NCBI RefSeq assembly: GCF_002777975.1
Contig: NZ_NGVS01000023.1
Coordinates: forward strand, 317,700 to 381,699
DNA: 64,000 nucleotides
From: Shewanella carassii
GTDB taxonomy: Bacteria > Pseudomonadota > Gammaproteobacteria > Enterobacterales > Shewanellaceae
Direction of reading: 5' to 3'
The notes beneath the pieces were generated by a model, which was not told where the DNA came from, did no database searches, and saw nothing but the letters and a program-made list of their open reading frames with translations. The position numbers and the translations under genes are program-made. Shown one piece after another: positions 55,899 to 64,000 of the stretch (positions within the stretch are counted from its first letter, which is position 1; each line of letters opens with the position of its first letter).

Positions 55899-58800
55899 GC
55901 CAACCCCCTATGCCGCAGGAATCCAATCCAAGCCGCAAGCAGGTGGCGAAAAAAACGCGCCCCCTGTGGCTCAAGTCCTTGAGGTGGTCTGCCCGCACTC
56001 TCTTATATATTCCGCTCGGGTTGCTGGTGCTGTTGGCACTCTTGCTGGGCACGGCACCCGGCAGCCATTTGGCGGTGTTTCTCACCAGTGCTCTGGTGCC
56101 GGATCTGGAGCTGGAATATGTTTCCGGCACCCTGAACAGAGAGCTGCAACTCAAACAGGTTCATTGGCAGATGGACGGCATCAGTGTCGGTGCGGATGCC
56201 TTGACCCTTGCCTGGCAGCCTGCCTGCCTTTTGCAAAAGCAGTTATGCGTCGACGCCCTGGAATTGACAACAACTCGGGTCGACATAGACACCCAGGCCT
56301 TCGCCTCAGATCCGGCCGCAGAGGAAGAAGCATCAAGCACGGGAGAGCTGATACTGCCCTTTGGCATCAGCCTGAAGCAGGCAAACCTCACAGATATTCA
56401 AGTGCGGGTCGATGAGATGCACTTTGATGCTGCGGCATTGAATACCGCAGCCAACTGGCAGGAAACGGGGTTGCAGGTCATCCAGCTTGAAAGTCGCGGG
56501 CTCAGCGTGCTGCTCCCAGAGTCAAATTCGGCCCAAACGCAGGTGGCAGATAAAGACGAGCAGGTCGCAACGGCCAAGCAGCCAAAAGCGGCACCAAAGA
56601 GTGAGACAGATGAATGGGCGCTGGCGCAGATGCCAAGGGTTGTGATGCCCTTCCCCATCTATTTAAAACATGCCGAGCTAAAGGACTCACGCCTGCAGAT
56701 TCTGGGCCGGGATGACAGGTTTGAGGAACTGCGCCTCAGCGCCAATTATCTCGGCGCCGAGCTGCGAGTCAACGAGCTTTATGCCAAACACACAGATGCC
56801 AGTCTGTCGCTGGAAGGTGAACTGACTCTGGATAAGCATTGGCCCATGGCACTGACGGTACAACTGGAGTTACAGCGTTTACCTGAACTACCGGGACTCG
56901 AGCAGCAACTGCTGGATCTCACCCTCAAGGGAGATTTCAGCGACTTAACGCTCAAGGCTAAGCTCAGTGGTGAGCAGAGCCTGGCGCTCAATGCCAGTGT
57001 CAACCTCACCAAACAGGAACTGCCCTATTCAGTGAACATCTCAGAAGGGGAACTGCACTGGCCCTTTGATCTTGCCCAGTACAGTGTCAGCAGACTAGAG
57101 CTGGAAAGCCGCGGCGACCTCAAGCAGCAAACGGCCAACCTCGCGGCACAATTAAGTACCCCTTTCTACCCTGAGCTCAGCCTCAATACCCACCTGGCGC
57201 ATCGAGGCCAAAGGCTCGAGGTTGCAGAGTTCAACGGCGACAGCAGCGCCGGTAAAGTCGTGCTTAAAGGCGCGTTGGATTATGCCGATGGCATCGCCTG
57301 GGATGCCAATCTTGTGCTTTCTCACTTCAATAGCGGCGCGATAACCCTGCCTTCTACCGAAGAAGCGGCCAAAGAAAAAGACACTAATAGCCAAGTCGTC
57401 CAAAACAAAACTAACAACGAGGCCGCAAGCGCACAAAACCAGACTGACGAGGACAAATCTGAAATAAGTCTGGCTGAAGATACGCTGGTGATCCCGTCCA
57501 GCGATATCAGCGGACAACTGGCTACCAGTGGTCACTGGCAGGATAGCAAGTGGCGAGTGAGTCTCAAACAGACCCGACTTCAGGGCTTATTGGACCGCCT
57601 GCCCTTTGAACTGACTGGCGATCTGGAGATAGATGATTCGCTGCAGCTCAGCAGCCAGGGATTATCGCTGCGGGCGCTCAATACCCGCCTGGATCTGTCA
57701 GGCAGCGCCAAAGAGCAATGGGATCTCAGTGCCACGCTGGACGTACCCGACTTCAATCTCTGGCATCCCGAGGCTTTCGGGGCTTTAACAGCCGATATCC
57801 AGGTGGTGGGCGATGCCAAACACCCACAAGTACAGCTTAAGGCGGAAACCCAAAGCATCAGATTTGGCGATCTCAGACTCAGTGGCAGCCAACTCAAGGC
57901 GCTCTATGCACCGCTGGATCTGCATGAGTTTGCCCTGTCACTAAAGACGGGTGAGTTTGACGGCGCAGGCATTCATCTCGATGGCATCACTCTCAGGGCC
58001 AAAGGCAATGAACAGCAACAGAAACTGGGGCTGGAAACCCAAGGCGATCTGCAGCTGGACACCGCCGTCTACAGCAAACTGGATCTCGCCAAACAAACGG
58101 CTCGACTGGAGCTCAGCAAGTTCAACTTGGGATCCGTTCTCGGGCAGTGGCAACTTGAACAAACCGTGTCTTTGGACTGGGATCTCAAGCAAAACCGGGG
58201 CGAACTCAGCGCCTTTTGTTTGAGTCACCCATTCAGCAGACTCTGCCTTGTCGATAATGTCAGCCTCACCGACAAGGGTGAAGCCAAGTTGCACTATCAG
58301 GGACAACCCGGGCAACTGCTCGCCAAGCTGTTACCCGAGCAGCTCAGCTGGCAGGGTGATGCCTCGATGGATGCCGCCCTCGCCTGGCAACCCGGCACGC
58401 GCCCACAGGGCAAGCTCGACTTCCAGTTGGCTCCCGGGAAAGTGAGCCTTAAACGCAAACAACAAGCCAGCGCCAGTGTCGACTATCAGGCGCTGACACT
58501 CAAGGCCACCTTGGACGATGATGCGTTGAGAAGCCATATTCTGTTCAATTCCGATGCCCTCGCCCGCTGGGAAAGCCAACTGGATATCAATATCACTCCG
58601 GATCGCAGCCTCAGTGGCTACGTCAATATTGAAAAAATCAATCTACAACTGCTTGGTCAGTTTATGCCGCAGCTTGAAACCATTGAGGGCTTACTCGGGG
58701 CCAACTTAAAGTTGGCTGGCAGCCTCAACAACCCCGAACTCAGTGGCCAGCTCAGTCTGCGCGAAGGTGCTCTGGCTAGCACAGCCAACCCGACTAAACT

Positions 58801-59887
58801 AGAGCAAATCTCATTGGATATGGCTTTTGTCGGCCAAACGGCCGAGCTCCAGGGCCAGTGGATGATGGGTAGCGGCCAAGCCAATCTCAGCGGTCAGTTG
58901 CGCTGGCCACAGGGACAGTTCAGTGGCGATATCCAGCTAAAGGGCCAAGAGCTCGGCGTCATTCAGCCGCCACTGGCGATTGTCAATGTCAGCCCGGATA
59001 TTCAACTGCATTTCAGCCCGGACGCGCTCGATATCAAGGGGGAGGTCAAGGTGCCTTCCGGCAATATCAAGGTGGTGCAACTGCCTGCCGGCGGGGTAAG
59101 CGTATCATCCGATGTGGTGTTCAGCGACTCGATTTCTGAGCAGGAGGCCAAATCATCTCCTATGGCGTTGAGTGCCGATCTGAACATAGATGTCGGTGAT
59201 AAGCTGGCTATCGATGGCATGGGCCTCAAAGGGATGTTGGTGGGAACTTTACGGATGCAGCAATCCCCCCAAAAGCCGCCGCAACTCTTTGGCGATATCA
59301 AGGTGGTTAACGGCAGTTATAAATTCATGGGTCAGACACTGAAAATTGCTACTGGCGAGGTACAGTTCGTTGGGCCTATGCAGATCCCCAACCTCAATAT
59401 CGAGGCCATCCGGGAGATCCGCGATGAGGATGTTACCGCCGGGGTACGGATCACCGGCAACCCCAACAAGCCGATAGTGACCCTATTCTCCAATCCGGCC
59501 AAGGAGCAGGCCGAGATCCTTTCTTATATTGTTCAGGGAAAAGGCTTTGGCTCGGGGAATGAACAGAACAACTCACTGATGATGGGGGCTGCATTGTCGT
59601 TGAGCTCCCAGGTCGATGGTGGCGCCATTTCCACCTTGGGCGACACCGCGGCCGGCCTGGTGGAGATGTTTGGCTTCTCCAATGTGCAGTTGGATACCAA
59701 TGATGATGGTAAAGTCGCCATCAGCGGCTATATAGGCAAAGATCTGATGATCAAATACGGTGTTGGTGTATTCAATCCGGGTTACGAAATGACGGTACGC
59801 TACTATCTGTTGTCGCAGCTCTACCTAGAAAGTGTATCCGGTACTCTGGGCCAGTCTCTGGATATCTACTACAGCTTTGATCTTTAA
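55895..59887 (+). CDS. tamB: translocation and assembly module subunit TamB
   Basis: A 1330 aa inner-membrane-anchored periplasmic protein with one N-terminal helix (about 37-58) and a long beta-taco repeat region, ending in the conserved DUF490 domain (FVGPMQIPNLNIEAIREIRDEDVTAGVRITG near residue 1150, and GKDLMIKYGVGVFNPGYEMTVRYYLLSQLYLE at the end). It is thought to bridge inner and outer membranes for phospholipid or protein transport. Length is near E. coli TamB (1259). A low-complexity Gln/Lys/Asn-rich stretch occurs around residues 490-525. Confidence 0.95.
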   Translation: MSQPPMPQESNPSRKQVAKKTRPLWLKSLRWSARTLLYIPLGLLVLLALLLGTAPGSHLAVFLTSALVPDLELEYVSGTLNRELQLKQVHWQMDGISVGADALTLAWQPACLLQKQLCVDALELTTTRVDIDTQAFASDPAAEEEASSTGELILPFGISLKQANLTDIQVRVDEMHFDAAALNTAANWQETGLQVIQLESRGLSVLLPESNSAQTQVADKDEQVATAKQPKAAPKSETDEWALAQMPRVVMPFPIYLKHAELKDSRLQILGRDDRFEELRLSANYLGAELRVNELYAKHTDASLSLEGELTLDKHWPMALTVQLELQRLPELPGLEQQLLDLTLKGDFSDLTLKAKLSGEQSLALNASVNLTKQELPYSVNISEGELHWPFDLAQYSVSRLELESRGDLKQQTANLAAQLSTPFYPELSLNTHLAHRGQRLEVAEFNGDSSAGKVVLKGALDYADGIAWDANLVLSHFNSGAITLPSTEEAAKEKDTNSQVVQNKTNNEAASAQNQTDEDKSEISLAEDTLVIPSSDISGQLATSGHWQDSKWRVSLKQTRLQGLLDRLPFELTGDLEIDDSLQLSSQGLSLRALNTRLDLSGSAKEQWDLSATLDVPDFNLWHPEAFGALTADIQVVGDAKHPQVQLKAETQSIRFGDLRLSGSQLKALYAPLDLHEFALSLKTGEFDGAGIHLDGITLRAKGNEQQQKLGLETQGDLQLDTAVYSKLDLAKQTARLELSKFNLGSVLGQWQLEQTVSLDWDLKQNRGELSAFCLSHPFSRLCLVDNVSLTDKGEAKLHYQGQPGQLLAKLLPEQLSWQGDASMDAALAWQPGTRPQGKLDFQLAPGKVSLKRKQQASASVDYQALTLKATLDDDALRSHILFNSDALARWESQLDINITPDRSLSGYVNIEKINLQLLGQFMPQLETIEGLLGANLKLAGSLNNPELSGQLSLREGALASTANPTKLEQISLDMAFVGQTAELQGQWMMGSGQANLSGQLRWPQGQFSGDIQLKGQELGVIQPPLAIVNVSPDIQLHFSPDALDIKGEVKVPSGNIKVVQLPAGGVSVSSDVVFSDSISEQEAKSSPMALSADLNIDVGDKLAIDGMGLKGMLVGTLRMQQSPQKPPQLFGDIKVVNGSYKFMGQTLKIATGEVQFVGPMQIPNLNIEAIREIRDEDVTAGVRITGNPNKPIVTLFSNPAKEQAEILSYIVQGKGFGSGNEQNNSLMMGAALSLSSQVDGGAISTLGDTAAGLVEMFGFSNVQLDTNDDGKVAISGYIGKDLMIKYGVGVFNPGYEMTVRYYLLSQLYLESVSGTLGQSLDIYYSFDL

Positions 59888-59986
59888 GCGGTAAGCACTT
59901 CTCGGCAGCAGATACCAACCTTGCTGGCCGCGGCGACTTACCGGACATAAAAAGCGACTCTGACTTAAAGGTCAGAATACAGACAT

Positions 59987-60013
59987 AAAAAAAGCGCCCT
60001 CAGGGCGCTTTTT
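59987..60013. terminator. bidirectional terminator between tamB and rplY
   Basis: AAAAAGCGCCC (59989-59999) pairs with GGGCGCTTTTT (60003-60013) across a TCA loop. Runs of A and T on both sides give U-tracts in either direction, serving the convergent tamB and rplY transcripts. Confidence 0.9.
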
Positions 60014-60030
60014 CAACATCCAATTATCGA

Positions 60031-60318
60031 TTAAGCGTAAACGAAGTCTACGTGCTCGATCATTGGCTTGAATGCGTGACGCTGCATAGCCTGGGCACGT
60101 ACTTTAACTTCTTTACCGTCCAGAACGATGGTCAGATCGCTGGTGTAGAAGTCTTCGTTGGTTTGGATGTTGATGATATCTTTGTGTTCAAACACGATAG
60201 AAACGGCTTCTTTGCCGGCACCGTAGATAACGGCTGGAACTTTCCCGTCACGACGCAGGCGGCGGCTCGAACCTTTCCCAATCTCAGTGCGGGTTTGTGC
60301 TGGAATAGTGTAAGACAT
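60031..60318 (-). CDS. rplY: ribosomal protein L25, short form
   Basis: A 95 aa L25 that binds 5S rRNA; the length equals the short E. coli form (94), without the CTC-type extension. The N-terminus [23 protein letters not shown] and the end [18 protein letters not shown] are typical. Three candidate ATG codons (60330, 60324, 60318) lie close together; 60318 matches the family start. A leader hairpin and a promoter-like sequence lie upstream. Confidence 0.96.
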   Translation of the reverse strand: MSYTIPAQTRTEIGKGSSRRLRRDGKVPAVIYGAGKEAVSIVFEHKDIINIQTNEDFYTSDLTIVLDGKEVKVRAQAMQRHAFKPMIEHVDFVYA

Positions 60319-60346
60319 AGTCATTCTCATTAAATAGTCAGTAATT

Positions 60347-60373
60347 GGCTGTCATTTTCGACCAATAACAGCC
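60347..60373 (-). promoter_or_regulatory. rplY leader hairpin
   Basis: In the rplY transcript, GGCTGTTATT pairs with AATGACAGCC (ten base pairs, one G-U) around a GGTCGAA loop, starting 29 bases before the start codon. L25 is reported to repress its own mRNA in E. coli relatives, so this may be the autoregulatory target, but binding is not shown by the sequence. Confidence 0.5.
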
Positions 60374-60390
60374 TCGTATAAAGCGGGCGA

Positions 60391-60419
60391 ATACTAGCAC
60401 AGCTCTCTTGGGCAAACAA
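60391..60419 (-). promoter_or_regulatory. candidate sigma-70 promoter of rplY
   Basis: On the minus strand, TTGTTT (60419-60414) and TAGTAT (60396-60391) are 17 bases apart. Transcription would begin near 60384 and include the leader hairpin. Confidence 0.5.
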
Positions 60420-60611
60420 GCCAACTTATTGTTTGAGAGCAAGATGATAACCCTGCCCGCCATTTTAGCTGTTGCTTATCTGTAATATCTGTAACCATTA
60501 GGAAAAGCCCTTGCTTAGTAGAAGTTTTACCCCGATCAAGATCACAATTTTTCGCTTAAGCTGCTGCTACTCTGCTTGAAGTGGTCTGGTTTTATGACTT
60601 GAAGAGAGCCG

Positions 60612-61115
60612 ATGAACGCCAATCTGCAGCAACTGATCCGGGATGATAGCCTGTGTTATAAACTGGCAGCGGAACTGCATTACCTGATCGAACATGCTCC
60701 CTTTAGACAAGAGAAACTCGATCTTATCCTTCTGGAATTCCTCGCCTGTAATCAGCAAAAAAGCAGCCATCTATTGCATCTGATGCGAGCCTGCAACTAC
60801 CCGGATCTTATCGAACAATTGAGCTCAGACGCCCTTTTTTACGACAGGCTCAACACCCTAGTAGCCGACTGGCAGCAAACTCGCGAGCTGTTGCGCCTCA
60901 GATTACAATTCAGCGAATTGATGGCACTGCTTGAAGATAGAAAGCCCCGCGAACAGGGCTTTATCCGCCGAGCGGAAAACAAGCTTTCAATGGCAGAAAA
61001 AACTACCAGCTGCGCACCGGCCCGCAGTCAACGTGGACAAATCCCGACGCCGGATAATAGCCGACTCCCCCTAGTTTTAATGACAGGGCAGCCTCACGCA
61101 AAGTCTCAAGCTTAA
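60612..61115 (+). CDS. unrecognised helical protein, 3' end antisense to ycbK
   Basis: A 167 aa cytoplasmic protein, helical and Leu-rich for the first 115 residues (LAAELHYLIEHAPFRQEKLDLILLEFLACNQQKSSHLLHLMRA). The last 38 residues, from about 131, are Pro/Ser-rich and lie antisense to the 3' end of the convergent YcbK-like gene (113-base overlap). AAGAGAG precedes the ATG. A weak CRP-like right half-site, TCACA, lies at 60542-60546. I do not recognise a family. The overlapping tail may be an extension after loss of an earlier stop codon or by a frameshift. Confidence 0.7.
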   Translation: MNANLQQLIRDDSLCYKLAAELHYLIEHAPFRQEKLDLILLEFLACNQQKSSHLLHLMRACNYPDLIEQLSSDALFYDRLNTLVADWQQTRELLRLRLQFSELMALLEDRKPREQGFIRRAENKLSMAEKTTSCAPARSQRGQIPTPDNSRLPLVLMTGQPHAKSQA

Positions 61116-61551
61116 CTCCGGGTATCGCAATATCCATTGCCATGCCCCGCATATGGTAACTCTTCTTGGCGACACCATTGCTCTTGCCCGCCAACATGGC
61201 GTTGGTTTTAGGTGAGCGATAACCTGAAATCACATGGATCTCTTCAGAAACAGACAGCGTCTGCTGCAAGTTAAACAGGAGATCGAACAAACGTTTATCC
61301 ATGGGCGCCGCCAGATTTTGCCGATGATCCCTCAAAAGATGGCTGAATTGCGACAGAGTATTACTCTGATAATGACCGTCTTTCCAATAAGTCCCGTCAC
61401 CACGCTCGCCTGTATGGCGGTTATAAAAACTCAGATATCGGCTACCTTTGGTAGACCGACTCGCCATCGCTTTTGAAGGAAGCATAGAAACCATTGCCGC
61501 GCCACCAAGCCCCATCAACAACTGCCTACGGGCAGGACATACTACTGACAC
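61003..61551 (-). CDS. YcbK/DUF882-family M15-type peptidase
   Basis: A 182 aa exported protein with a twin-arginine signal (PARRQLLMGLGGAAMVSM, residues 7-24). The mature part is a peptidase M15A-like domain with zinc ligands in SYHMRGMAMDI (His, Asp) and VHVDCG (His). E. coli YcbK is a periplasmic Tat-exported protein near the L,D-transpeptidase YcbB (LdtD); the same pair is seen here, with the transpeptidase gene directly upstream on the same strand. A role in trimming peptidoglycan is likely but unproved. The 3' end overlaps an opposite-strand gene. Confidence 0.9.
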   Translation of the reverse strand: MSVVCPARRQLLMGLGGAAMVSMLPSKAMASRSTKGSRYLSFYNRHTGERGDGTYWKDGHYQSNTLSQFSHLLRDHRQNLAAPMDKRLFDLLFNLQQTLSVSEEIHVISGYRSPKTNAMLAGKSNGVAKKSYHMRGMAMDIAIPGVKLETLREAALSLKLGGVGYYPASGFVHVDCGPVRSW

Positions 61552-61749
61552 TTATTCACCTTGCACAAAAAACAACCACAAGGCGGCAAATTATACGGGA
61601 TTAACGCCAAGGTCAAGCGCCGATTTATACCCAGCACCAACGCCCCTTTCCCGAGAAGTCGGCTAGAAATAAGATAATTCCTTGTGCCACATTAAGTTAG
61701 TCCAACAAGCTTAACCTTTGACCCATGCGGCAAAGGTGCGCCCTCAATC

Positions 61750-63204
61750 TCAAGGACCGAACAAATGCGCTTCACTCCGCAAACGTTGTCCTGATTTATT
61801 GGCTAGCTCCGCATCCTGTCGTACCCTGGCCTCGACAGCGACCTTAACCCCAGGGCTCAACTGGTAGATATCACTGCGAAATTGCGCCACTTCACTTTCA
61901 TCCATCCAAGCGGTCCAATACACCAGATGAACAGGCAGACGCTGCTCAAAGGCAAACCACTGAGTGGTTTGATAGTCACTTTGCATCCTTTGCCAGGTTC
62001 TCTTGTCCCGCACCAGATTATTGGCCATCCAGGACGCCAACTCTTCCACCTTGTCGACCCGGATACAACCGGATGACAAGGCACGATTAGCCTTGGCAAA
62101 CAGATGCTTGTCCGGTGTGTCATGCAGATAAACATTAAAGCCATTGCTGAAATGGAACTTGTAGCGTCCCAAGGCATTATCGGCGCCAGGTTGCTGCACT
62201 AAACGATAAGGAAAACGGCCACTCGCCTCTTTTTGCCAGGCTTCGGCGCTCTCTTCGACTCTATTGCCCTGATAGTCATAGACATTGAAATGCCGCTGTT
62301 GCAAGTATTCGCCATCCTTGCGGATCTGCGGCAGTAAGTCGCGCCTCAGAATCCCCCTTGGCACTGTCCAAGTAGGATTCAAAACAATATTGGATACCTC
62401 GCTACTGAGCAGCGGCGTCTGCCTATAGGGCTTACCGACTATGACCCGGGAGCGCAACTGTACCTGATTGTCATCCACCAGAGTCAATTCAAACGCCGGG
62501 ATATTGACCAACAGGTAACGCGGCCCCAACTGCTGTTGGTAGACGGTGCGGGCAACGAAATTGCTGGCCAGCAGGCGAGCTCGCGCCAACGGTTCGGTAT
62601 TGAGCCAGCGCAGCGTATCTGGGCCAATAATTGCATCGGTTTTAAGCCCATGACGGGATTGAAACGCTTCTACCGCCGAGGCCAGCTGCGGTGAATAAAC
62701 CTTGTTATCCCCAGGCTCGCTATTGAGATCGCCAAGCCAATATAAACGCCTGGCAATCGTTGGGATCAATAGATGACTGTCGCCAGGGCGCAGCCAACCG
62801 CCGGGGTCCAACCTAGGCCATTGATGCTGCTCAGCGAGCCAAATCAGATAGCGGATCCGGCTGCTGGTTGCCAGATAGTCATCTTGTTGAGGTTCCAGCG
62901 CCAATGCCCGACTGAGAGGGTCAGCATCGTTGGACAATTGATTAAATGCCAAGGATACGCCACGACGTTTCCAAAAGTCGGCGATGCCCTGTTCAATCCC
63001 ATCGCGGCGTTCCAGCTGCAAGTTGAGATCACCACCACGTATAGTGCGTAAATCATCGGCAAATTCTCGCCCTTCCGGCAACAGTGCCAGTAACTGCAGT
63101 TGATCATTCAGGATCCTGAGAGCGGCATCATCGGCTTTCACTGAAAATGCCGCACTACTGAGGAATAGAATGATCAGTAGAGACATTAACGCGCGCTGGG
63201 TCAT
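61750..63204 (-). CDS. ldtD: L,D-transpeptidase, YcbB/LdtD type
   Basis: A 484 aa periplasmic enzyme making 3-3 cross-links in peptidoglycan. It has a signal peptide (about 7-25, ending VKADD), a peptidoglycan-binding region (SPQLASAVEAFQSRHGLKTDAIIGPDTLRWLN) and a YkuD catalytic domain with HxxxxxxxxxSSGCIRV, catalytic Cys380. ATG 63204 has AGGGAGG six bases upstream; an earlier ATG at 63222 lacks such a site. It lies upstream of the YcbK-like gene on the same strand, 198 bases away. Confidence 0.94.
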   Translation of the reverse strand: MTQRALMSLLIILFLSSAAFSVKADDAALRILNDQLQLLALLPEGREFADDLRTIRGGDLNLQLERRDGIEQGIADFWKRRGVSLAFNQLSNDADPLSRALALEPQQDDYLATSSRIRYLIWLAEQHQWPRLDPGGWLRPGDSHLLIPTIARRLYWLGDLNSEPGDNKVYSPQLASAVEAFQSRHGLKTDAIIGPDTLRWLNTEPLARARLLASNFVARTVYQQQLGPRYLLVNIPAFELTLVDDNQVQLRSRVIVGKPYRQTPLLSSEVSNIVLNPTWTVPRGILRRDLLPQIRKDGEYLQQRHFNVYDYQGNRVEESAEAWQKEASGRFPYRLVQQPGADNALGRYKFHFSNGFNVYLHDTPDKHLFAKANRALSSGCIRVDKVEELASWMANNLVRDKRTWQRMQSDYQTTQWFAFEQRLPVHLVYWTAWMDESEVAQFRSDIYQLSPGVKVAVEARVRQDAELANKSGQRLRSEAHLFGP

Positions 63205-63419
63205 ATCGGCCTCCCTGGGCATAAGCTCAATTATGGCAAATTTACACCGTGATTCGATGATATTTTGCTGACAAATGGCCTAGCAACCGTCAGAGAACCT
63301 GGGAGATCAGCAAACAAATGATTATTAGCGATTGATAATTAATCAGTTATCAGTACAAGCCTGTGATTATCGAGACTATTCTGATATAAAATCCTGCCAA
63401 AGCAGTAACAGGCAATATA

Positions 63420-63698
63420 ATGAATAGACAAATGCTCATTCGGCAGATGGCCGAAAGACAACAGATACCCCAAGCAGAAGCCAAAGTGCAACTGCAGCAT
63501 ATTCTGGCCAGCCTTACCCAGGCGCTAACTGAAGGTGAAAAGGTCTATCTGCCACAGTTTGGCACTTTTGAGCTCAGATACCACCTTCCTCGCAACGGTC
63601 GGAACCCGCAAACCGGCGAGCCGCTGGAGATCGCAGGCTGTAACCAACCAAGCTTTAAGCCTTCCCCTTCATTGAGACAGATGCTGCAACAAGATTAG
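63420..63698 (+). CDS. HU/IHF-family DNA-binding protein
   Basis: A 92 aa member of the HU/IHF superfamily. The beta-arm motif is RNGRNPQTGEPLEI (about residues 58-71), and the C-terminal SFKPSPSLRQML helix matches the family. The N-terminus (MNRQMLIRQMAERQQIPQAEAKVQL) is divergent from HU-alpha, HU-beta and both IHF subunits, so it is an extra, divergent paralogue. It stands alone between ldtD and tRNA-Cys. The ribosome site is weak. Function is unknown; DNA bending is expected. Confidence 0.88.
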   Translation: MNRQMLIRQMAERQQIPQAEAKVQLQHILASLTQALTEGEKVYLPQFGTFELRYHLPRNGRNPQTGEPLEIAGCNQPSFKPSPSLRQMLQQD

Positions 63699-63916
63699 TC
63701 CGCGCTCGGGGCACCCTCTGCCCCGCTATCAGCACCTATTAACAATAGCTATCGATATAAAAGCCAACATTTAAGAAAAAACATTAGACGGTTATTTTAA
63801 TGCGATGAAATTCGCCAGCGATTGTAGATAAAGCAACAGATGCAAACGGTAACCAGAACAGTAACCAGAGTTACTTTGCATTAGCGGGAAAAACTTAATC
63901 AAGGAGTTTTTTAAAT

Positions 63917-63990
63917 TGGAGGCGCGACCCGGAGTCGAACCGAGATCGACGGATTTGCAATCCGCAGCATAGCCATTCTGCCATCGCGCC
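63917..63990 (-). tRNA. tRNA-Cys (GCA)
   Basis: A 74-nt tRNA with encoded CCA on the minus strand. The acceptor stem GGCGCGA pairs with TCGCGCC, and the anticodon arm GGATT-GCA-AATCC gives GCA. The promoter would lie beyond the right edge. The 218 bases between it and the HU-family gene hold nothing I recognise. Confidence 0.97.
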
Positions 63991-64000
63991 TTTTTGAATC

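Noticed and set aside
60528..60549. CRP-like site before the 60612 gene
   Set aside because: The right half TCACA is good, but the left half matches poorly (CCCGA for TGTGA), so it was not listed as a site.
1..64000. CRISPR array, prophage, insertion sequence, integron or rRNA
   Set aside because: No spaced direct repeats, transposase, integrase, phage structural gene or rRNA sequence was seen anywhere in the window.

Overview
The window looks like the chromosome of a Shewanella-type marine gammaproteobacterium. The evidence is a napEDABC periplasmic nitrate reductase operon beside an NrfA-family cytochrome, a rich c-di-GMP and chemotaxis complement, a short (95 aa) L25, a TIGR03503 protein, and Gammaproteobacteria-like synteny (dnaQ-rnhA-methyltransferase-gloB-mltD, ldtD/ycbK, recC-recB-recD, tamA-tamB). 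I saw no phage, insertion sequence, integron, CRISPR array or rRNA. It reads as core genome with a few lineage-specific inserts.

Layout. 0-5.3 kb: N-terminus of a DUF3334-like gene, divergent from a Cache/HAMP chemoreceptor, then an ACT-domain protein and ptsH-ptsI-crr. 5.5-5.8 kb: two identical tRNA-Asp genes with a clear sigma-70 promoter and a shared bidirectional terminator. 5.8-12.9 kb: TIGR03503 protein, dnaQ, rnhA, a LysR regulator, a YafS-like methyltransferase, gloB and mltD. 13-17.6 kb: a PAS chemoreceptor with a FliA-like promoter, a BsuPI-type lipoprotein coupled to an AsmA protein, and an RraA-like protein. 17.8-22.4 kb: an unrecognised small protein, a membrane-anchored NMT1-type binding protein overlapping a HAMP-GGDEF cyclase, and msrQ-msrP. 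22.7-31 kb: rmuC, slt, then an EAL protein - MoxR - DUF58 - transglutaminase operon. 31-40.3 kb: recC-recB-recD. 40.5-42.1 kb: a D-Ala-D-Ala ligase and a VOC protein. 42.2-48.1 kb: napEDABC (minus) divergent from nrfA (plus). 48.4-53.9 kb: hrpA, a CBS protein and an isoaspartyl peptidase. 54-60.3 kb: tamA-tamB and rplY with a leader hairpin. 60.6-64 kb: an unrecognised gene whose 3' end overlaps a YcbK-like peptidase, an LdtD-type L,D-transpeptidase, an HU-family protein and tRNA-Cys.

How the genes fit together. The nap operon and nrfA could carry out periplasmic nitrate to nitrite to ammonium reduction from one divergent control region with FNR/EtrA-like and NarP-like sites. Cell-envelope work is prominent: MltD, Slt, LdtD, a YcbK-like protein, Ddl, TamAB, AsmA and MsrPQ. 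DNA maintenance is covered by RecBCD, RmuC, DnaQ and RNase HI. The observations I rate highest are: the NrfA, where two usual Ca2+-ligand positions read Thr and Arg, as expected for a calcium-independent subclass; the binding-protein/diguanylate-cyclase pair, which looks like a two-gene sensor; and the joining of an EAL phosphodiesterase to a MoxR/DUF58/transglutaminase operon. Nothing here is a clear-cut, wholly new system.
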